The notes under the pieces are model-generated. The model made no database searches, was not told the DNA's origin, and was given only the letters and a program-made list of their open reading frames with translations. A program made the translations under genes and the position numbers. This document shows, piece by piece, positions 5,722 to 11,195 of a stretch of 11,195 bases of DNA. This DNA comes from an uncultured Collinsella sp. Its GTDB lineage: Bacteria; Actinomycetota; Coriobacteriia; Coriobacteriales; Coriobacteriaceae. Position 1 is the stretch's first letter, and each line of letters opens with the position of its first letter. The stretch spans positions 1 to 11,195 of the forward strand of contig CABQKL010000063.1 in assembly GCA_902464645.1 (NCBI GenBank), read 5' to 3'.

Positions 5722-8364
5722 ATGTTAGATAGATTTACCGATCGCGCGCGTAAGGTCATGTCCATGGCCAAGCAAGAGGCGCTCGATCTTCATTCAAATA
5801 AGGTGGGTACCGAGCATCTGCTGCTCGCGCTCGCCAAGGAGGACGAGGGCATTGCCGCTGAGGCACTGCGCTCGCTCGATATCTCCTACGATGACATCAT
5901 GGATACTCTCAAAGAGGTCCAGACCACCGTTCCCGAGCCCAGCGAGGAGACCGAGGCCGCTAAACTCGCCTTTACGCCGCTCGTCATCAGCGTGATGGAG
6001 CGCTCCTTCCGCGTGGCGCGCGAGAACAACCAGACCTATGTGTCGACCGAGCACCTGCTCATCGGTATCGTCGAAGAGGGCAACGGCATGGCCATGGATA
6101 TTCTCATGCGCCTGGGTGTGTCGTCTGCTTCTATCAAAAAGGCCATCGAAAAGCTCACTGCCAAGGATCAGGACAAGAAGCGTCCGCTCGCCGGAGCTGG
6201 CGCCGGTCGCCCCGGCGCGGGCCTGCCGTTCTTTAGCGGCTCGGACGCCTCGCAGCAAAAGGGGAGTGGCACCGATACGCTCAAGCAGTTCGCCACCAAC
6301 CTCACGCAAAAGGCGCGCGACGGCGAGCTCGATCCCGTGATTGGCCGCGAAAAGGAAGTCCAGCGCATGATGGAGATCCTTTCGCGCCGCACCAAGAACA
6401 ACCCGCTTATCCTGGGCGACCCCGGCGTGGGCAAGACGGCCATCGTCGAGGGACTGGCGCAGCAGATTGCTGCCGGCAATGTGCCCGAGAACCTTATGAA
6501 CCAGAATATCTGGACGCTCGATCTGCCGGGTCTTGTTGCGGGTGCCAAGTATCGCGGTGAGTTTGAGGAGCGCCTCAAGAACGTGATCCAGGAGGCAACC
6601 GAAGCCGACGACGTCATCTTGTTTATCGACGAGATGCACACCATCATCGGTGCCGGCTCTGCCGAGGGCTCCATCGACGCGAGCTCCATGCTCAAGCCCG
6701 TTCTCGCACGCGGTGCTTTCCAGATCATCGGTGCCACCACGGCCGAGGAATTCCGCAAGTACCTCACCAAGGACCCGGCCTTTGAGCGTCGCTTCCAGAC
6801 CATCGATGTCGAGGAGCCGAGCGTCGAGGACACGGTCAAGATTCTGACCGCGCTCAAGCCGCGCTACGAGGAGCACCACCATGTGCGCTATACGCAGGGT
6901 GCTATCGAGGCCGCCGCGAACCTTTCCAACCGCTACATCCAGGATCGCTTTCTGCCCGATAAGGCTATCGACCTCATTGACGAGGCCGGTGCCCGCGCTC
7001 GCATCGCCGCGAATCGCGCGCCCGAGCCGGTGCGTGAGGCCGAGCATCGCGTGGAGGAGCTTAAGGCCGCCGCGCAGGAGGCCACCGAGAGCGACGACAT
7101 GAACAAGGCCGCCGAGATTACCGAGCAGCAGAAGGCCGCCGAGATTGAGCTCGCCGAGGCCAAGGCTGCCTGGACGGCCGAGCTCGACGCGAGCCCGCTC
7201 ACTATTGACGTGAGCCAGATCGCCGATATCGTGTCCGTGACTTCAGGCGTGCCGGTGTCCTCGCTTACCGAGAGCGAGAGCCGTCGCCTGCTGCAGGCCG
7301 AAAGCGTGCTCAAGACCCGCATTATCGGCCAGGACGAGGCCGTCGAGGCTGTTGCCAAGGCCGTGCGCCGCAGTCGCTCGCCGCTCAAGGACCCGCGTCG
7401 TCCCGGTGGCAGCTTTATCTTCCTGGGTCCCACCGGCACGGGCAAGACCGAGCTCGCCAAGACGCTCGCCGAGTATCTCTTTGGCAGCAAGGACGCGCTC
7501 ATCAGCTTCGATATGTCGGAGTTTGGCAGTGAGTTCGAGGTCTCCAAGCTCATCGGTAGCCCCCCGGGCTATGTGGGCCACGACGAGGGCGGCCAGCTCA
7601 CCAAGGCTGTTCGCCGTCACCCGTACTCGGTCGTGCTGTTCGACGAGATCGAGAAGGCGCACCCCGACATCTTCAATATCCTGCTGCAAGTGCTGGAGGA
7701 GGGTCGTCTGACCGATAGCCAGGGCAAGACGGTCGACTTCCGCAATACGGTGATCATCATGACGTCAAACGTGGGCGCCCGCGAGATTGCGCAGGATACG
7801 AGCGTTGGCTTTGGTACCACCGGCGAGCAAGGCCTTACCTCGAGCGAGATTAAGGGCCGTGCGATGGGCGAGCTCAAGCGCCTGTTCCGCCCCGAGCTGC
7901 TCAACCGTATCGATGACATCGTGGTGTTCCAGAAGCTTTCGGGCGAGAACCTGACCAAGATCGCTCACCTGCTGGTGGACGATCTGCGCCAGCGCCTGAT
8001 TGCCAACGGCATGAATATCAAGCTCACCGATGCGGCCTACGACAAGATCGTGGCCGAGGGCACCGACCTCACCAACGGTGCGCGTCCGCTGCGCCGTGCC
8101 ATCCAAAAGCTCATCGAGGATCCGCTGTCCGAGGAGCTGCTGGCCGGTGAGTGGGGCGAGGGCGATACCGTCCTGTGCGATGTGGCCGACGGCAAGTTTG
8201 TCTTTAGCCATGGCACGGGCGAGATCCCGGCACCGCGTCCGGCGGGCACGCTCGGCGGCGATACCGCTCCGGCGGCGCCGCACACCGGCAACGCCGCGCC
8301 TGTGAGCAGTGGCGTGAGCTCGGGTCCCGGCGGCATGATGCAAGCCGGTTCCGGCGCGCTGTAG
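5722..8364 (+). CDS. clpC: ATP-dependent Clp protease ATP-binding subunit ClpC
   Basis: 880-residue class-I Hsp100 AAA+ unfoldase that feeds substrates to ClpP in the cytoplasm. The N-domain (about 1-145) has two Clp_N repeats, starting FTDRARK near 5 and FTPLVIS at 84, each with a TEHLL motif. D1 has Walker A GDPGVGKT at 232-239 and Walker B VILFIDE from 298. A short charged middle region lies at about 434-490, as in ClpC rather than the longer ClpB coiled coil. D2 has Walker A GPTGTGKT at 569-576 and Walker B VVLFDE at 637-642. The loop VGF at 695-697 matches the ClpP-docking tripeptide, supporting ClpC over ClpB. The last ~48 residues are a low-complexity Pro/Gly/Ala/Ser tail ending GSGAL. 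Codon use is strongly biased, suggesting high expression. It stands alone between a leader with hairpins and its own terminator; clpP is not in the window. Confidence 0.95.
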   Translation: MLDRFTDRARKVMSMAKQEALDLHSNKVGTEHLLLALAKEDEGIAAEALRSLDISYDDIMDTLKEVQTTVPEPSEETEAAKLAFTPLVISVMERSFRVARENNQTYVSTEHLLIGIVEEGNGMAMDILMRLGVSSASIKKAIEKLTAKDQDKKRPLAGAGAGRPGAGLPFFSGSDASQQKGSGTDTLKQFATNLTQKARDGELDPVIGREKEVQRMMEILSRRTKNNPLILGDPGVGKTAIVEGLAQQIAAGNVPENLMNQNIWTLDLPGLVAGAKYRGEFEERLKNVIQEATEADDVILFIDEMHTIIGAGSAEGSIDASSMLKPVLARGAFQIIGATTAEEFRKYLTKDPAFERRFQTIDVEEPSVEDTVKILTALKPRYEEHHHVRYTQGAIEAAANLSNRYIQDRFLPDKAIDLIDEAGARARIAANRAPEPVREAEHRVEELKAAAQEATESDDMNKAAEITEQQKAAEIELAEAKAAWTAELDASPLTIDVSQIADIVSVTSGVPVSSLTESESRRLLQAESVLKTRIIGQDEAVEAVAKAVRRSRSPLKDPRRPGGSFIFLGPTGTGKTELAKTLAEYLFGSKDALISFDMSEFGSEFEVSKLIGSPPGYVGHDEGGQLTKAVRRHPYSVVLFDEIEKAHPDIFNILLQVLEEGRLTDSQGKTVDFRNTVIIMTSNVGAREIAQDTSVGFGTTGEQGLTSSEIKGRAMGELKRLFRPELLNRIDDIVVFQKLSGENLTKIAHLLVDDLRQRLIANGMNIKLTDAAYDKIVAEGTDLTNGARPLRRAIQKLIEDPLSEELLAGEWGEGDTVLCDVADGKFVFSHGTGEIPAPRPAGTLGGDTAPAAPHTGNAAPVSSGVSSGPGGMMQAGSGAL

Positions 8365-8383
8365 GGATTAACATAGCTTTGCG

Positions 8384-8414
8384 AAGGGGCACTCCTGTCG
8401 GGGCGCCCCTTTTT
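8384..8414 (+). terminator. Intrinsic terminator of clpC
   Basis: aaggggc (8384-8390) pairs perfectly with gcccctt (8405-8411), and the T-run continues to 8414. It begins 20 bases after the clpC stop and only about 13 bases separate the T-run from the next gene's -10 element, so clpC and the toxin-antitoxin module are transcribed separately. Confidence 0.85.
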
Positions 8415-8426
8415 ATGAGTAAATGG

Positions 8427-8435
8427 TGCTATACT
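8427..8435 (+). promoter_or_regulatory. Extended -10 promoter of the toxin-antitoxin operon
   Basis: TGcTATACT is a near-perfect extended -10 (TGnTATAAT consensus). There is no recognisable -35; 17 bases upstream falls in the end of the clpC terminator, which fits promoters relying on the TGn extension. Transcription would start near 8442, giving a leader of under 30 nt. Confidence 0.65.
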
Positions 8436-8456
8436 CGAAATACAAATATGTATAGC
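8428..8456. promoter_or_regulatory. Overlapping inverted repeats, candidate operator for the antitoxin
   Basis: Outer arms gctatac (8428-8434) and gtatagc (8450-8456) are perfect reverse complements 15 bases apart. A second repeat, ataca (8440-8444) and tgtat (8449-8453), overlaps the right arm. Together they cover the -10 and the likely start site. Type II antitoxins with ribbon-helix-helix domains commonly repress their own promoter through such sites, so autoregulation by the antitoxin or the toxin-antitoxin complex is inferred. Confidence 0.65.
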
Positions 8457-8469
8457 AGAAGGAGCTAGC

Positions 8470-8829
8470 ATGCCTATATCGGTACTCGACTCACGGCCGG
8501 TCCAGATGAATGTACGCATGGATCGCCAACTCAAAGAGGCTGGGGACGCCGTGCTGGCGCATATCGGCATGACGCCGTCTCAAGCGGTGCGGACACTTTG
8601 GGAATATCTGGTCGTCAACGGACGCATGCCCTCGAGATCGGGGATTGCGGTACCGAGCTCTAACGTGCCAGCGACTGCGTCGGTGGAATCAAGGGTTACG
8701 CAAGGCAGCCACATCGTGCGCGATGCGTGCCTCAAATACGGCATCCCTGTTCCCGACCTCTCGGGTGACTACGATGACCTCTATGAGGAAGCAATGGCGG
8801 AGCGCTATCCCGAGTGGGTGGAGCTATGA
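8470..8829 (+). CDS. RelB/DinJ-type ribbon-helix-helix antitoxin
   Basis: 119 residues. The N-terminal part (about 11-50) reads as a ribbon-helix-helix: a beta strand VQMNVRM, helix A DRQLKEAGDAVLAHIG, and helix B after TPSQAVRTLWEYL, with the GMTPSQA turn typical of RelB/DinJ antitoxins. A Ser/Ala/Pro-rich linker follows, then an acidic C-terminal segment (DYDDLYEEAMAERYPEW) that would bind and neutralise the toxin. The ATG has AAGGAG five bases upstream. Its stop overlaps the start of the PIN gene (ATGA), so the two are translationally coupled. The N-terminal domain probably also binds the inverted repeats at 8428-8456. Codon use is less biased than in clpC or pepD, consistent with an accessory gene. 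At 119 residues it is longer than the usual ~85-residue DinJ. Confidence 0.82.
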   Translation: MPISVLDSRPVQMNVRMDRQLKEAGDAVLAHIGMTPSQAVRTLWEYLVVNGRMPSRSGIAVPSSNVPATASVESRVTQGSHIVRDACLKYGIPVPDLSGDYDDLYEEAMAERYPEWVEL

Positions 8830-9347
8830 GTGCAGACGGCATTCTCAAGTTGCTCATCGACACCAACGTATGGATGGATTACTTTTCTGGAAGGTCGGAC
8901 CGGACAGCGGATGTTGTCCGTCTATTCGAGATTGCCGATGTCTCGGAGCAGATTGCCCTGTTTGCCTCGTCTCTTTCGGTCAAAGATGTCTCGTATCTTG
9001 TCTCGGCGGCGATTAAGAGGGAGTGCCGAAGGAAGAATGGTTCGCTGAGCGATAACGCCATTGCGGCGGCGGACGAAACGGCCTGGGCATGCGTTCGGCA
9101 GATGCGCGAGCTCGCCCTCATCGCGCCGGTCGGTGCAGACGAGGTCTTCGACTCCTTTGTGTTCAAGTATCATCACAATGACTTTGAGGATGACCTGATG
9201 CTGGGCGTTGCCAATCGCATCGACGTCGATTACGTCGTGACGGAGGACAAAAATCTCATTAAGCATACCAATGGTGTATGCATAAACGTTGATCAGGCGT
9301 TGAGGTTGGTTGAAGGGTCCAGCGTCCCTTCGGCGCGGCCCGTCTAA
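8826..9347 (+). CDS. PIN-domain toxin (VapC-like ribonuclease)
   Basis: 173 residues from the ATG at 8826. LLIDTNVWMDYF near the N-terminus carries the first PIN catalytic aspartate (D12, with T13/N14). An acidic cluster NDFEDDL (D119, E121, D122, D123) and VVTEDKNL (D141) supply the later metal ligands. The fold and residues fit an Mg2+-dependent endoribonuclease acting on RNA in the cytoplasm, as in VapC toxins; the RNA target cannot be deduced. The canonical mid-protein glutamate is not obvious. The start overlaps the antitoxin stop by four bases (ATGA); a GTG at 8814 is in frame but has poorer support. The antitoxin is RelB-like rather than VapB-like, so the pair is a mixed-family module. 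A second possibility is an inactive or DNA-directed PIN protein, but context favours a toxin. Confidence 0.85.
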   Translation: MSADGILKLLIDTNVWMDYFSGRSDRTADVVRLFEIADVSEQIALFASSLSVKDVSYLVSAAIKRECRRKNGSLSDNAIAAADETAWACVRQMRELALIAPVGADEVFDSFVFKYHHNDFEDDLMLGVANRIDVDYVVTEDKNLIKHTNGVCINVDQALRLVEGSSVPSARPV

Positions 9348-9386
9348 CATGCTTTATCTTGATAAAGTGGTGTTTCCCCGCCGTTA

Positions 9387-9415
9387 GCCGATGATGCGGG
9401 GGCGCTCGGCGTTTT
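9387..9415 (+). terminator. Weak intrinsic terminator after the toxin gene
   Basis: gccga (9387-9391) can pair with tcggc (9406-9410), followed by GTTTT at 9411-9415. A competing stem, ccccgc (9376-9381) with gcgggg (9396-9401), overlaps it. Neither is strong, so termination here is plausible but leaky. Confidence 0.35.
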
Positions 9416-9422
9416 CGACTGG

Positions 9423-9451
9423 TTTATGCACGCAAAGTCTGGGAATATACA
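9423..9451 (+). promoter_or_regulatory. Possible pepD promoter
   Basis: TTTATG at 9423-9428 and TATACA at 9446-9451 are 17 bases apart, placing the start about 40 nt before the coding region. The -10 keeps TATA but the -35 is a weak match. The position, downstream of the weak terminator and in the only AT-rich part of the spacer, supports it. Confidence 0.4.
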
Positions 9452-9484
9452 AGGCGCATGTCTTACTGTCTAACCAGTTGCGCC

Positions 9485-9491
9485 AAGGAGG
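9485..9491 (+). promoter_or_regulatory. Ribosome binding site that fixes the pepD start
   Basis: AAGGAGG lies four bases before the ATG at 9496. The frame stays open upstream to an ATG at 9391, but those 35 codons overlap the terminator-like repeats and the promoter and do not look like the family N-terminus, so 9496 is chosen. Confidence 0.85.
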
Positions 9492-9495
9492 CACC

Positions 9496-10953
9496 ATGGA
9501 CTACAAGATTACCGGCTACGAGCCCGCCCAGCTGTTCCATTTCTTTGAGGAGGTCAGCGCGATCCCCCGTGGTTCTGGCAACGAGAAGGGCATCAGCGAT
9601 TTCCTGGTCGCGTTTGCCAAGGAGCGCGGTCTCGATGTGTATCAGGACGAGGTCTACAACGTCATCATTCGCAAGCCCGCATCTGCCGGCGCCGAGAATG
9701 CCCCGACCGTGATGCTGCAGGGTCACATCGACATGGTGTGCGACAAGCTGGGTTCCGTCGAGCACGACTTTACGACCGACGGTATCGACCTGGTCGTCAA
9801 GGACGGCGTCCTCACCGCTAACGGCACCACTCTGGGCGCCGACAACGGTATCGCCGTCGCGCTTATGCTTACCGTGCTCAACGACGATTCGATTGCCCAT
9901 CCGGCCCTCGAGTGCGTATTCACCACCGACGAGGAGACTGGCCTGGTCGGTGCCGAGACGCTCGACAAGTCCCAGATTAGCGCCCGTACTATGATCAACC
10001 TTGACTCCGAGGAAGAGGGCGTTGCCACCGTCAGCTGCGCCGGCGGCGTCGTCGTTACCTACACCTGCCCCATCGTGCGCGAGCACAAGACCGGTAGCAC
10101 CCTCACACTCGACATCTCCGGCCTGCTGGGCGGTCACTCCGGCAGCGATATCAACCTGGAGCGCGGCAACGGCAACCTCATCATGGCCCGCATCATCGAC
10201 CGCCTGATGGTCGCTGGCGAGCCCGCCATCGTCAGCTTTAACGGCGGCACTAAGGACAACGCCATCAACCGTGAGTGCAAGGCTGTTCTGGTCTACGCCG
10301 ACCACGCTGCCGCCGAGGCCGCGGCCCAGATCGCAAAGGGCATCATCGCCGACGTTACTGCCGAGCTCGAGGTCTTCGACCCCGGCTTTACCTGCACCGT
10401 TGAGATTGCCGACAACGCCGAGGTCGAGGCCATGGACCAGAAGTCCGCGCTTGCCCTCATCCGCGCCCTGCGTCTTGCCCCCAACGGTGTGATCCGCCGC
10501 AACGTCGCCACCGACGGCTCCGTCGAGGTTTCCTCCAACATCGGTGTGGTTGCCACTTCTGACGACGAGGTCAAGATCATGCTGTCCCCGCGCTCTTCGA
10601 TCACCTCGCTGCAGAACGAGTTCAAGGACCGTCTGCAGACGCTGGCCGATGTCCTGGGCTTCGACGCCAAGTTTGAGTTCGAGTATCCCGGCTGGAGCTA
10701 TGCCGAGCATTCGCCGGTCCGTGACGTCTTTGTCGAGAGCTATCGCGAGCTCTTTGGCTCCGAGCTGCGCATCGAGTCCATCCACGCCGGCCTTGAGTGC
10801 GGCCTGTTCGCCGAGGCCCTGCACGGCCTGGACGCCATCGCCGTGGGCCCGACGCTCTCCGATGTCCACACCCCGGACGAGAGCATGGAGCTCGCTTCTG
10901 CCGAGCGCTTCTACGAGTTGCTCATCGACGTTCTCAAGCGTCTCGCTGCGTAA
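9496..10953 (+). CDS. pepD: Aminoacyl-histidine dipeptidase (peptidase D, M20 family)
   Basis: 485 residues, the usual length for PepD. It is a cytoplasmic zinc dipeptidase (beta-Ala-His/X-His type) that releases amino acids from imported dipeptides. The di-zinc site is visible in order: H77 and catalytic D79 in QGHIDM, bridging D116 in GADNGIA, general base E146 with E147 in TTDEETG, D170 in NLDSEEE, and H458 in DVHTPDE near the C-terminus. The stretch GLLGGHSGSDI with GNGNLIMARI is the typical start of the lid/dimerisation domain. Codon use is the most biased in the window (GCC, CTC, GAC, AAC), which suggests high expression. It appears monocistronic, with its own ribosome site and a strong terminator downstream. 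The exact dipeptide range cannot be read from sequence; a related M20 tripeptidase is less likely given length and motifs. Confidence 0.93.
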   Translation: MDYKITGYEPAQLFHFFEEVSAIPRGSGNEKGISDFLVAFAKERGLDVYQDEVYNVIIRKPASAGAENAPTVMLQGHIDMVCDKLGSVEHDFTTDGIDLVVKDGVLTANGTTLGADNGIAVALMLTVLNDDSIAHPALECVFTTDEETGLVGAETLDKSQISARTMINLDSEEEGVATVSCAGGVVVTYTCPIVREHKTGSTLTLDISGLLGGHSGSDINLERGNGNLIMARIIDRLMVAGEPAIVSFNGGTKDNAINRECKAVLVYADHAAAEAAAQIAKGIIADVTAELEVFDPGFTCTVEIADNAEVEAMDQKSALALIRALRLAPNGVIRRNVATDGSVEVSSNIGVVATSDDEVKIMLSPRSSITSLQNEFKDRLQTLADVLGFDAKFEFEYPGWSYAEHSPVRDVFVESYRELFGSELRIESIHAGLECGLFAEALHGLDAIAVGPTLSDVHTPDESMELASAERFYELLIDVLKRLAA

Positions 10954-11010
10954 AGGTTGCGCTAGCGGCAGTCCGAGCCACGTGCTGGTGGATTGCAAAT
11001 GACATTACGT

Positions 11011-11056
11011 GAGGGGGCACCCGAGCTTTTGCGACAGGTGCCCCCTCTCTTCTTTT
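11011..11056 (+). terminator. Strong intrinsic terminator of pepD
   Basis: gagggggcacc (11011-11021) pairs perfectly over 11 bp with ggtgccccctc (11037-11047), followed by a pyrimidine tract with TTTT at 11053-11056. The opposite side of the stem has no T-run for minus-strand transcripts, so it mainly serves pepD, although it also lies just beyond the converging minus-strand gene. Confidence 0.88.
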
Positions 11057-11079
11057 GGGAAATGGGAGATTACGGACAC

Positions 11080-11195
11080 CTAGCCCATATCCGCCTTGAT
11101 GAGGTCGAGGGTGCGCTGGCAGTTTTCGCAGACGGGGCCGAGCATATGCTCGCGCAGGTCCGCCATGCCGGGCAGGTCGGCGTATTCGTCCATGA
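11080..11195 (-). CDS. C-terminal end of a minus-strand protein with a CxxC motif (partial)
   Basis: Read on the minus strand, the frame is open from the window edge to a TAG at 11082-11080. An in-frame ATG at 11193-11191 would give 37 residues, but it is more likely an internal methionine because the frame is still open at the edge. Visible features are the acidic start MDEYADLPGMADL, then VCENCQRTLDLIKADMG at the end, where the CxxC could bind zinc or be redox active. No family is recognised. It converges on pepD with about 24 bases between its stop and the end of the pepD terminator. Confidence 0.5.
   Translation of the reverse strand, partial: MDEYADLPGMADLREHMLGPVCENCQRTLDLIKADMG

Noticed and set aside
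8814..8825. GTG start for the PIN toxin, four codons upstream
   Set aside because: The ATG at 8826 overlaps the antitoxin stop in the common ATGA arrangement and places the PIN strand LLIDTN at the usual distance from the N-terminus.
9463..10998. Minus-strand open frame of 511 codons opposite pepD
   Set aside because: It is an antisense shadow created by extreme codon bias of pepD; the composition is low in diversity (Val/Gly/Asp/Leu) with no motif.
1..11195. CRISPR array, rRNA, tRNA, insertion sequence or riboswitch
   Set aside because: No regularly spaced repeats, tRNA T-loop signature, transposase-like frame, terminal inverted repeats or recognised aptamer were seen on reading both strands.

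Overview
The window is high-GC, gene-dense bacterial DNA whose gene content suggests a strictly anaerobic actinobacterium, most likely a gut Coriobacteriia of the Collinsella type. The grounds are a very large oxygen-sensitive 2-hydroxyacyl-CoA dehydratase activase-type protein, a ClpC with an actinobacterial-style Gly/Pro/Ala-rich tail, an M20-type PepD dipeptidase, and a strong preference for G or C at third codon positions. The taxonomic call is inference; no rRNA gene is present.

Layout: (1) 1-135 is the 3' end of an unidentified, probably membrane-associated protein gene. A gene-poor stretch and a strong intrinsic terminator (302-334) follow. (2) 343-5529 is a two-gene operon: a 1479-residue tandem ASKHA ATPase / CoA-dehydratase activase-like protein, then an overlapping TetR-family regulator. 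A perfect palindrome with 10-bp arms lies at 347-367, just upstream of the first gene, and is a good candidate for the TetR operator. (3) 5530-5721 is a leader with several small inverted repeats, followed by clpC (5722-8364) and its terminator (8384-8414). (4) 8427-9347 is a self-contained toxin-antitoxin module. It has an extended -10 promoter inside overlapping inverted repeats, a RelB/DinJ-type ribbon-helix-helix antitoxin, and a PIN-domain toxin whose start codon overlaps the antitoxin stop (ATGA). (5) 9496-10953 is a pepD-like M20 dipeptidase with its own Shine-Dalgarno and a strong terminator (11011-11056). (6) The C-terminal end of a minus-strand gene with a CxxC motif converges on that terminator (11080-11195).

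How the parts fit together: the activase and TetR genes look like one autoregulated unit for ATP-driven low-potential electron transfer, perhaps on a small metabolite that the TetR protein senses. ClpC and PepD are housekeeping proteolysis and peptide-catabolism genes with strongly biased codons. The toxin-antitoxin cassette sits between them with its own promoter, as an inserted accessory module would. ClpC-type AAA+ unfoldases are known to degrade antitoxins in other bacteria, so the juxtaposition is suggestive but unproven.

The most unusual object is the activase-like protein. Both ATPase halves keep their nucleotide motifs and both putative [4Fe-4S] cysteines. They are fused to a Cys4 insert and to a long C-terminal half with repeated CFPA motifs, as if reductase and target were one chain. 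No CRISPR array, rRNA, tRNA or insertion sequence was seen.
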